Shown here: positions 1 through 12,000 of the stretch, piece after piece
How positions within the stretch are numbered: the first letter of the stretch is position 1
How the letters are laid out: every line of letters starts with the position of its first letter
NCBI GenBank assembly: GCA_020628095.1
Contig: JAHDFP010000005.1
Coordinates: forward strand, 1-64,000
Direction of reading: 5' to 3'
From: Saprospiraceae bacterium
GTDB lineage: Bacteria > Bacteroidota > Bacteroidia > Chitinophagales > Saprospiraceae
Length of the DNA: 64,000 bases
Program-made: the position numbers and the translations under genes
The notes under the pieces: generated by a model
What the model saw: the letters and a program-made list of their open reading frames with translations, nothing else
What the model was told of the DNA's origin: nothing
Databases searched by the model: none

Positions 1-2
1 CG

Positions 3-3000
3 GACTGTGATGGCGCACAGTATGAGATAGTTTATACAGTGACAGATGATTGTGGCAGAAGTACAAGCTGTACACAAACATTTACAATCAGCAATGATGG
101 CCCGACAATAGCGTGTCCAGCAGATGCGACAGTGGAGTGTGAGAGTGACATAGCAGAAGGTACGCCGACGGTAATGACGTCATGTGGCTTAGGCAGTACA
201 ATCAGCACAGACGGACCAAACTTAGTGAGTGGTCAGGCAGATTGTGACGGTGCACAATATGAGATAGTTTATACAGTGACAGATGATTGTGGCAGAAGTG
301 CAAGTTGTACACAGACATTCACTATCAGCAATGATGGACCAAGTATCACATGTCCAGCCGATGCGACGGTAGAGTGTGCAAGTGATATAGCAGAAGGTAC
401 ACCGACAGTAACGACGTCATGCGGATTAGGTAGTAGTATCAGCACAACAGGTCCTACTCTTGTGAGTGGTCAGGCAGATTGTGATGGTGCACGTTATGAG
501 ATAGTTTATACAGTGACAGATGATTGTGGAAGAAGTGCGAGTTGTACACAGACGTTTACAATATCGAACGACGGACCAAGTATTACGTGTCCAGCAGATG
601 CGACGGTAGAGTGTGAGAGTGATATAGCAGAAGGTACGCCATCGGTGACGACTTCATGTGGTCTTGGTAGTAGTATCAGTACAACGGGTCCTACTCTTGT
701 GAGTGGCACTGCGGATTGTGATGGTGCTCAATATGAGATCGTGTACACAGTGACAGATGATTGTGGAAGAAGCGCGAACTGTACACAGACATTTACAATA
801 GGCAACGACGGACCAAGTATCACTTGTCCAGCAGATGCGACAGTGGAGTGTGAGAGTGATATAGCAGAAGGTACGCCATCGGTGACGACTTCATGTGGTC
901 TTGGTAGTAGTATCAGTACAACGGGTCCTACTCTTGTGAGTGGCACTGCGGATTGTGATGGTGCTCAATATGAGATAGTCTACACGGTAACAGATGATTG
1001 CGGCAGAAGCGCGAGTTGCACACAAACATTTACAATAAGTAATGATGGACCAAGTATCACTTGTCCTGATGATCAAATTGTATTATGTGAAAGTGATATA
1101 GTAGAAGGTACACCAACAGTGAACGTTTCTTGTGGTGTGGGTAGTAGTATAAGTACAACAGGCCCGACTCTTGTGAGTGGTCAGGCAGATTGCGATGGCG
1201 CACAGTATGAGATCGTCTACACAGTGACAGATGATTGTGGAAGAAGCGCGAGCTGTGCACAGACTTTTACAATAAGAAATCAAGCGCCTCAGATTACATG
1301 TCCTGCTGATCAAGTAGTAGAATGCGAAAGTGATATTGCAGCAGGAACTCCTACGATAATAGTATCATGTAATCTAGGAAGCAGTATTAGTACGGACGGA
1401 CCTAACTTAGTTAGCGGTACAGCAGATTGTGATGGAGCTACTTATGAGATCGTCTATACAGTAACAGATGATTGTGGAAGAAGTACAAGTTGTACACAAA
1501 CATTCACTATCAGCAATGATGGACCTAGTATCACATGTCCAGTGGATGCAACGGTAGAATGTGCTTCGGATATCGCAGAAGGCACACCTACAGTGACGAC
1601 GTCATGTGGCTTAGGAAGTAGTATCAGCACAGATGGCCCGAACTTAGTAAGTGGTCAGGCGGATTGTGATGGAGCGCGATACGAAATCGTTTATACAGCG
1701 ACAGATGATTGTGGAAGAAGTACAAGTTGTACACAGACATTTACAATCAGCAACGATGGGCCGAGTATTACTTGTCCAGCGGATGCGACGGTAGAATGTG
1801 CTTCGGATATCGCAGAAGGAACACCAAGTGTGACCGTTCCATGTGGATTGGGTAGTAGCATCAGTACAACAGGACCATCACTTGTGAGTGGTACTGCGGA
1901 CTGTGATGGAGCTCAATACGAGATTGTGTACACAGTAACAGATGATTGTGGTCGTAGTGCAAGTTGCACGCAGACATTTACAATAGACAATGATGGACCG
2001 AGTATCACATGTCCAGCGGATGCGACAGTAGAATGCGAATCAGATATAGCAGAAGGTACACCGATAGTAACAACATCATGTGCTTCTGGTAGTAGCATCA
2101 GCACGACTGGACCATCACTTGTGAGTGGTACTGCGGACTGTGATGGAGCACAATATGAGATCGTCTACACAGTGACAGATGATTGCGGAAGAAGTGCGAG
2201 CTGTACACAGACATTTACAATAGCAAATGATGGACCGAGTATCACATGTCCAGCAGATGCGACAGTAGAGTGTGAAAGTGATATTGCAGCAGGAGCACCA
2301 AGTGTTGCTACTTCATGTAACTCTGGTAGTAGCATCAGCACGACGGGACCAACTCTTGTGAGTGGTACAGCAGATTGTGATGGCGCTACTTATGAAATAG
2401 TATATACAGTAACAGATGATTGCGGTCGTAGTGCGAGTTGTACTCAGACATTTACAATAAGTAATGATGGACCAGTTATCTCTTGTCCAGCGGATGCGAC
2501 AGTGGAGTGTGAGTCTGACATAGTAGCAGGGTCGCCTACAGTAGTGACATCATGTAATGCAGGAAGTAGTATGAGTATCACAGGACCTACTTTGGTAAGT
2601 GGTACAGCAGATTGTGACGGTGCACAATATGAGATAGTGTATACAGTAACAGATGATTGTGGAAGAAGTGCGAGTTGTATGCAGACATTCACAATAAGTA
2701 ATAATGGACCAAGCATCACATGTCCAGCGGATGCGACAGTAGAATGTGCTTCTGATATCTCAGAAGGTACACCTTCTGTATCATCGACATGTAATACAGG
2801 ATATTCAGTATCTACGACAGGACCTAGTCTTGTGAGTGGTACAGCAGATTGTGATGGCGCACAATATGAGATCGTATATACGGTAACAGATGATTGTGGA
2901 AGAAGTGCAAGTTGTACTCAAACGTTTACTATAAGTAATCAAGCGCCAGTAATTACTTGTCCATCTAATGCCATCGTAGAATGCGAATCCGATATTGTTG

Positions 3001-6000
3001 CAGGAACGCCTACTGTCACCACGGCTTGTGGATTAGGTAGCAGTATAAGTACTGACGGCCCTAATCTGGTCACAGGAAACGCCAATTGTGACGGTGCAGT
3101 ATATGAAATAGTATATACAGCTACTGATGATTGCGGTAGAAGTACTAGTTGTACTCAGACATTTACATTAGATAATGACGAACCTCAGATAACATGTCCA
3201 GCAGATGCAACAGTGGAGTGTGAGTCTGATATTGCGATAGGCACACCGACCGTGACAACTTCTTGTAATGCGGCAAGCACAATTAGCACGACTGGACCTA
3301 CATTAGTAAGTGGTCAGCCTGATTGTGATGGTGCAGTATACGAGGTAGTTTACAGCGCTATGGATGATTGTGGAAGAAGTGTGAATTGTACTCAAAGATT
3401 TACATTGAGCAATGCAGCACCTCAGATCACATGTCCAGCGGATGCGACGGTAGAATGTGCAGAAGATATTGTGATAGGTACGCCGACAACTTCTACGTCT
3501 TGTGGAAGCTCTAGTACAGTAAGTACTGTAGGACCTACTTTGGTAAGTGGTACGACTGATTGTGATGGCGCAGTATACGAAGTACAGTATAGCATCATAG
3601 ATGCATGTGGAAGAAGTGCAAGCTGCACGCAGAGGTTTACAATAAGCAATGATGCACCGACAATTATATGTCCTCCAGGAGGAACAGTGACTTGTGCGTC
3701 AGAGATTGTTGTAGGATCACCGATGGCTTCGGTATCATGCGATGCTAGTAGCAATATACAGACGACTGGACCGACATTGGTAAGTGGTCAAGCGAATTGC
3801 GATGGCGCAGAATATGAGATTATATATACAGTGACGGATGCATGTGGAAGAAGTGCAAGTTGCACACAGACATTCATAATCAGTAATGGCGGACCTACCA
3901 TAACATGTCCAGCAGATGCCACAGTAACATGTACTGCGGATATTGCCATGGGTAATCCGACTGTAACAACGACATGTAATTCTGGTAGCACGATGAGCAC
4001 AAGTGGACCAAACTTGGTTAGCGGTGCTGCAGATTGTGATGGTGCGGTATACGAAATAGTATATACGGTGACAGATGATTGTGGAAGAAGTGCAAGTTGT
4101 ACTCAAACATTCAATATCAGCAATGGTGGACCTTCGATTACTTGTCCAGCAGATGCAACTGTGACGTGTGAGTCAGATATAAATGCTGGTACGCCGTCAG
4201 TGACATCTACATGTGGATTGAGCACGAGCATCTCTACTTCTGGACCGACACTTGTGAGTGGTCAGGCTGGATGCGATGGTGCACGTTACCAAATCGTCTA
4301 TACAGTAACGGATGCATGCGGAAGAAGTGCAAGTTGTACGCAGTCATTCTTAATCAACAATGGCGGACCTTCGATTACTTGTCCTACAGATGCAATAGTC
4401 ACGTGTGCTGCTGATATTACAGTAGGCAACGCGACAGCAACTAGCCCTTGTGGACTGACGACTACTGTGGTTGAGTCAGGGCCGAGCTTAGTAAGTGGTA
4501 CAGCCAATTGTAATGGTGCGGTCTACGAGATAGTCTATACAGCTACGGATGCATGTGGAAGAAGTGCGAGTTGTACGCAGACATTTACTATTCAGAACCA
4601 AGGCCCAAGTATAACTTGTGCCGCAGATGCAACAGTAACTTGTGCTTCTGATATTTCTGAAAGTACGCCAATAGTCAATGTGCCTTGTGGATTGGGAAGT
4701 AGTATATCTACTCAAGGTCCAACACTTGTAAGTGGTCAAGCAGAATGTGACGGTGCGAGATACGAAATCGTATACACCGTAACAGATGATTGTGGAAGAA
4801 GTGCAAGCTGTACACAGACATTTACGATAAGTAATAACGGACCTTCTATTACTTGCCCTGCAAGTGTTACTTTAGGGCGTATAGAAGAATATGTACAAGG
4901 AAATGCTACAGTAAATACGCAGTGTGGATATAGTGCTACTGTTACGGTAACTGATCCAGTATTAGTGAGTGGTAATGATTGTGATGGTGGAATGTATCAG
5001 GTGACATATGCTGTTACAGATGCATGTGGAAGAAATGCGAGCTGTGTGCAGGACATCATAATCAGAGCAACTGATCTTAGCTGCTCTACAAGTGCAACGC
5101 ATACGACTTGCGGAGACGATAATGGATCTGCAAACGTCACTGTTACGGGAGGCTATTCTCCTTATGGTTATAGCTGGAGTAATGGTAGCAGTTCTTCTGC
5201 AATCAGTAATCTGGCAGCAGGAACATATACTGTGACTATTACCGATGATGTCGGATGCCAGAGAGTATGTTCAGTAGTAATAGATCCGAGTACACAACCT
5301 GTATGTACTATTTCTGGAGTTGATTCTTCTTGCGGATTAGCAAATGGATCTGCAACGGTCAATGTAAATATGGGTAGAGCACCTTACAGCTACACATGGA
5401 ATAATGGCATGACATCAGCTACGATCAACGGTCTGGCAGAGGGCACTTATTCTGTTATAGTTACTGATGCGGATGGATGTACGACATCTTGTTCTGTAGA
5501 TATAGGTGGATCAGTACCGCCGACATGTTCGGTAGTAGGTACTAATACGACCTGTGGTCTCAACAATGGATCAGCTCAGGCTATAGCTATGGGTGGATCA
5601 GGTACATATACTTACCAGTGGAGTAATGGTGCGACAACAGCATCTATAAATAATCTGACACCTGGTACGTACAATGTAATAGTTACGGATAGTAACAATT
5701 GTACGACGGAGTGCTCAGTAAGTATAGCGGGTAGTGCGACGCCGAGTTGCTCTATTTCGGTAGAAAATACGACTTGTGGATTAGATAATGGTTCTGCTAC
5801 GGTTACAGTAAGTAACGGTACAGCACCTTATGTTTATAACTGGAGTAACGGCGCGACTTCTTCACAGATTAGTGGATTAGCTGCGGGTAGTTATACAGTA
5901 ACTGTTACAGACATCGTCGGATGTACGACGACATGTAATGTCAATGTAGGTCAGAGCGAAGCACCATCTTGTAGTATCAGCGGTACGGATACAAGTTGTG

Positions 6001-9000
6001 GTCTGAATAATGGTAGTGCGGTTGTCACAGCTTCTGGTGGAGGCGGAAACTACACTTACCAATGGAGTAATGGTGTAACCAGTAACTCAGCCAGCAACTT
6101 AGCTGCTGGATCTTACTCAGTTACTGTAACAGACGGAAATAATTGCACGACAACTTGTAGTGTCGAAATCGCAGGCAGTAATCCAATTACTTGCAGTGTG
6201 AATGGTACGGATACAAGTTGTGGATTGAATAATGGATCAGCGACTGTCAATGTTAACGGAGGTACAGGTAACTACAGCTACACTTGGAGCAATGGTGCTT
6301 CTGGTGCTACAGCAAGTAACCTATCACCTGGCAGTTACACGGTCGATGTGGTAGATAACAGTACAGGTTGTGTGACATCATGTAGTGTCAGCATAGCTGG
6401 TAGTAACCCAATCGCTTGCACAGTAAGTGGTACTGATACAAGTTGTGGATTGGATAATGGATCTGCAACGGTTAGTGTGAGTGGTGGTACTGGTAATTAT
6501 GCTTACAGATGGAGTAATGGTGCGACTGGTGCTACTGCATCTAATCTTGCGGCAGGAACATATACAGTAGACGTGGTAGATAATAGCACGGGTTGTATGA
6601 CATCATGCAGTGTGAGTATCGCTGGCAGTAATCCGATTACTTGCACAGTAAGTGGTACTGATACAAGTTGTGGATTAGATAATGGTGCTGCAACAGTCAG
6701 TGTGAGTGGTGGTACTGGTAATTATAGTTACGAATGGAGTAACGGCATGACCAGTTCTGCAGTAAGTAATCTTGCAGCAGGTACTTACACGGTAGACGTG
6801 GTAGATACTAATACAGGCTGTACGACCTCATGTACAGTAAGTATAGGAGAAAGTAACCCAATTGTATGTTCTGCAAATGGTACGGATACGACTTGCGGAT
6901 TAGACAATGGATCTGCGACAGTCAGTGTCACTGGAGGATCGGGAGTATATAATTACTCATGGAGTAATGGTGCGACAGGTGCTACTGCATCTAATCTTGC
7001 AGCGGGTACTTATACTGTAGATGTAGTGGATACGAATACAGGTTGTACAACATCATGCAGTGTGAGTATAGGAGGCAGTAACCCGATTAACTGTCAGGCG
7101 AATGGAACAGATGCAACTTGTGGACTAAGCAATGGTGCTGCCACTGTCAATGTTACAGGAGGATCTGGCAACTATAGTTTTGCATGGAGCAATGGTGCGA
7201 CATCATCAACTATTAGTAATCTATCTGGAGGCAGCTATTCTGTACAGGTTACAGATAATGCAACGGGATGTACAACATCGTGTACAGTAAGCATCGATGC
7301 AGGCTCTACTATTACTTGTAGTGTGAATGGTACGGATGCGACCTGTGGTTCATCCAATGGATCAGCTACAGTAAGTGTATCTGGAGGTACAGGTAACTAT
7401 AGCTATGCATGGAGTAATGGAGCGACTGGTAGTACTGCTAATAACTTAGCGATAGGTAACTACACTGTAGATGTTACAGATAATGTAACAGGATGTACAA
7501 CGTCATGTAATGTGACGATAAATGGATCGAATGCAATTTCTTGTTCTGTCAGTGGAACAGATGCCACATGTGGAGATAATAATGGATCAGCCACGGTTAA
7601 CGTATCAGGAGGATCTGGTAACTACAGTTACTCATGGAGTAATGGTGGATCAGGAGCGAGTATTTCTAATGTAGCACCTGGTAGCTACAGTGTCCAAGTC
7701 ACTGACAATGCAACAGGCTGTACGACATCTTGTAATGTGAATATCGGTGGTGGATCACAGATCACTTGCTCAGTCAGTGGCACGGATGCATCATGTGGAG
7801 ATAGTAATGGATCAGCAAGCGTAAGCGTAAGCGGAGGATCGGGTAGTTATAGTTATACATGGAGCAATGGCGCGTCAGGAGCGAGTATATCTAATCTGAC
7901 TTCTGGTAACTATAGCGTACAGGTAACAGACAGCAGTACAGGTTGTACGACAACATGTAGTGTAAGTATAAGTGGTGGATCAGGTATAGCATGTAGCGTA
8001 AGTGGAACAGATGCCACTTGTGGATCTAATAATGGAAGTGCGACAGTAAGTGTAAGTGGTGGCTCAGGTAACTACACTTATGTATGGAGCAATGGTGCTT
8101 CTGGTGCTACTGTTACTAACCTTTCACCTGGTTCCTATACGATCAATGTAACAGACACAGCTTCTGGTTGTGCGACGACTTGTAGTGTAACGATAGGCGG
8201 TGGAGCACAAATAACATGTAGTGTGAGCGGCACGGATGCTACTTGTGGATCTAATAATGGTTCTGCATCAGTCAATGTCTCTGGTGGCTCAAGAAGCTAC
8301 TCATATAGCTGGAGTAACGGAGCGTCTGGATCGGCAGTCAATAATCTTGCACCAGGCAACTATAGTGTACAGGTAACAGATATAGACTCAGGATGTACTA
8401 CTTCTTGTAGTGTCAATATCGGTGGTGGAGCAGCAATCTCTTGCTCTGTCAATGGTACGGATACTTCTTGTGGAGAATCTAATGGAAGTGCGACAGTAAG
8501 TGTAAGTGGTGGCTCAGGAAGTTACTCTTATAGCTGGAGCAATGGTGCATCAGGTGCTACGGCAACTGGTCTAGCAGCCGGAGGATATTCTGTACAGGTG
8601 ACAGATAATACGACGGGATGTACAACATCATGTAGTGTGAGTATAGGAGGATCTAATGCGATCTCTTGTACGGTAACTGGATCAGATGCAGCTTGTGGTG
8701 TAAATAACGGCACTGCTACAGTCAGCGTCAATGGTGGCTCTGGCAACTATGTGTACACATGGAGTAATGGTGCAGTAGGAGCAAGTATATCAGGTCTTAT
8801 GGCTGGTACATACACTGTACAAGTAACTGATAGTAGTACAGGATGTGCAACATCTTGTAGCGTGACGATAAGTAATGGTACAGACTTGACATGTAGTGTA
8901 AGTGGAACAGATGCCACTTGTGGATCTAATAACGGATCGGCTGTGGTCAATGTAACAGGCGGTTCTGGCAACTATACTTACTTATGGAGTAATGGTGCAG

Positions 9001-12000
9001 GTACCACCAGTATAGCTAACCTTGTACCAGGTAATTACTCAGTACAGGTAACTGATAATGTATCAGGTTGTATGACGACTTGTTCAGTAAGCATTGGTGG
9101 AGGATCTGACATTTCTTGTACGGTTGCGGGTACAGATGCTACTTGCGGATCTAATAATGGAAGTGCCTCAGTGACAGTAAGTGGTGGCTCAGGAAGTTAT
9201 AGTTACTCATGGAGCAATGGCGCCACGACAGCGAATGTGACTAACCTTGGAGTAGGCGCATACAGTGTACAAGTAACAGACAATAGTTCTGGATGTGTAA
9301 CGACTTGTAGCGTAAGTATCGGTGGTGGCTCTGACATCGCTTGTACGGTTGCAGGTACAGATGCGACATGCGGAGACTCTAATGGAAGTGCAATAGTAAG
9401 TGTAAGTGGTGGCTCAGGAAGTTATAATTACTCATGGAGTAATGGTGGCTCAGGACAGAGTATATCTAATCTTTCTACTGGTAATTATAGTGTAACTGTA
9501 ACTGATAGTAACTCGGGATGTGCAACTGTATGTAGCGTATCCATTGGAGCAGGATCAGCTATTACATGTAGTATCAGAGGAGAAGATGCAGATTGTGGAA
9601 AAGGAGATGGCTCAGCAACAGTCAATGTATCAGGTGGTCAAGCACCTTACCAATATAACTGGAGCAATGGTGCAACTGGAAGCACACTGAATCAATTACC
9701 TCCAGGTGATTACACAGTCACAGTAACGGATGCTAGCGGATGTTCTACATCTTGTAGCGTAAGTATCGGTGGTGGATCATCTATTAGCTGTAGTGTGACA
9801 GGTAATGATGCGTCTTGTGGTGATAATAATGGTTCAGCATTTGCGACGGTATCAGGTGGATCTGGTAACTATACTTACACATGGAGTAATGGTATAACAG
9901 GATCATCTGCGAGCGGCCTATCAGCAGGTACATATACAGTATCTGTTACGGATAATGTGAGTGGTTGTACCACGGATTGCAATGTAGTCATAGGTGACTC
10001 AGGCGCATTATCTTGTACGGTCAGTACCAGTGCAGAAAATTGTGATCAAGGCAATGGTGGGGCAACTGTGACGGTGACAGGTGGAACTGGTAATTATGAT
10101 TACTCATGGAGTAATGGTGCTACGACATCTTCTGTGACTAACTTACAGGCAGGGTCTTACTCAGTAACTATTACAGATAACGCCGGTTGTTCTACTTCTT
10201 GCTCATTCACAATAGAAGCGACTGGACAACCAGAATGTCAGATCGTAGGTAGAAATGGAAACTGTGCATCACCGTTAGGATCAGCAGAAGTATTTGTATC
10301 CGGTGGAACGGGTAGTTTCACTTATGCATGGAGTAACGGAGGTACATCACCTCAGATCACAGGATTAGCTCCAGGTACTTATAGTGTTATCATAACTGAT
10401 TCTGCAGGATGTCAGACGAGTTGTTCTGTAGAGATAGGACAGGATGATGTTCCTGTATGTATGACTCAGAGTACACCAGCAAGTTGCGCAGAGCCAAATG
10501 GTTCGGCATCGGTATCTACGACAGGTGGGTCTGGGCCTTACAGCTATGCATGGAGTAATGGTGAGAATACAGAAACGATCACTGGATTACTACCAGGTAC
10601 ATATACAGTGACAGTAACAGATAATACAGGATGCGAAACTATTTGCTCTGTAGATGTAGATGCGACATCTCCTACAGCATGTGAGATCGTGAGTGATGAT
10701 ACATCTTGTGGTCAGGATAATGGTTATGCAGGTGTCACAGCAACTGGCGGTGTAGGTAACTACACTTACTTATGGAGTACAGGCGATACTAATTCCGAAT
10801 TATTCAACTTGCCTGCTGGTAATTATTCAGTAACGGTGACGGATGAGTTCGGTTGTAGTACAGTATGCTCGACTACTGTAAGAAACAGAGGTAATGGACC
10901 CATATGTACAGTCACAGGATCTGATGCGACATGTGGTGATAATAATGGTACAGTATCCGTTTCTGTAACGGGTGGAGTCTTACCTTATAGCTATGAGTGG
11001 AACACAGGTTCTACTTCAGATAGATTGACGAACCTTATAGGAGGTGATTATACAGTGACAGTGACCGATGCAGGTGGATGTAGTTCTATATGTTCTATAT
11101 CTATTCAGTCTATCGGTGGACCGACTTGTACTATCGATGCCATAGACGAAAACTGTGGTAAAGGTGATGGACGTATGACGGCTAATGCTGTCGGTGGTTC
11201 TGGTATATATCAGTACATGTGGAGTACAGGTGAGACAACAGCGTCAGTATTTAATCTTACTGCAGGTCAGTACAGTGTGACTGTAACTGATGATAAAGGA
11301 TGTCAAGTAGTCTGCACAGGCAGAATCGAAAACTCTCTCGAAGACTGTAATGCAGAGGTGGGAGATAAAGTATGGAATGATCAGGATGGTGATGGCATCC
11401 AGGATAGTGATGAGCCAGGTATACCAGGAGCCATAGTAACTCTATATGATGCAGGTGGTAATGTCGTAAGTACATTAGTCACTGACGGTAATGGAGGCTA
11501 CTGCTTCACTGATCTGACTGAGGGAGATTACTATATCGGATTCGCATTACCTTCTGCGCTGACAGGATATGCTACTTCTCCACAGAACTCTATGCTGACA
11601 GGTATCAATAGTGATATAACTGGTGCTAATGGACCAGGAACAACAGATATCTTCACACTAGAGCAAAGTGAGAAGAACAAGAACATAGATGCTGGATTCT
11701 ATAAAGGCGGATCTATCGGTAACACGGTATGGTGCGATCCGATAGAAGGCGGTAATCCTAATAGTCAGGATGGTGGTGATCTACCAGTACCAGGAGTGGT
11801 TGTTAATCTTTATAAGATAGACCTCTCTACGGGTGCAGAGACGTTCTGCGGATCAGATACGACGGATATCAATGGTAACTACTCATTCAGTGGATTGACG
11901 GCAGATATGTATATCATAGAAGCATATAATCCAGAAGTAGACAGACCAGAGGACGAAAAACGTTTCGTCAGTCCTAATGTTGGTTCTGATGAGTTTGATA

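Noticed and set aside
39-41. ORF start at 39 as a true translation start
   Set aside because: It is a GTG (Val) inside a repeat unit (YTVTDDCGRS); the frame is open to base 3 and the gene clearly extends upstream of the window.
506-4739. Many antisense ORFs of 60-123 aa on the minus strand inside the repeat array (e.g. MPLTRVGPVVLILLPRPHEVV...)
   Set aside because: They recur with the 237 bp period and are the by-product of an open reverse frame in a repeated coding unit; no independent start/RBS or family support.
108-11340. Long regular direct repeats that might be mistaken for a CRISPR or satellite array
   Set aside because: Periods of 237 and about 225 bp in one continuous reading frame with protein-level conservation; no short repeat/unique spacer pattern and no cas genes.
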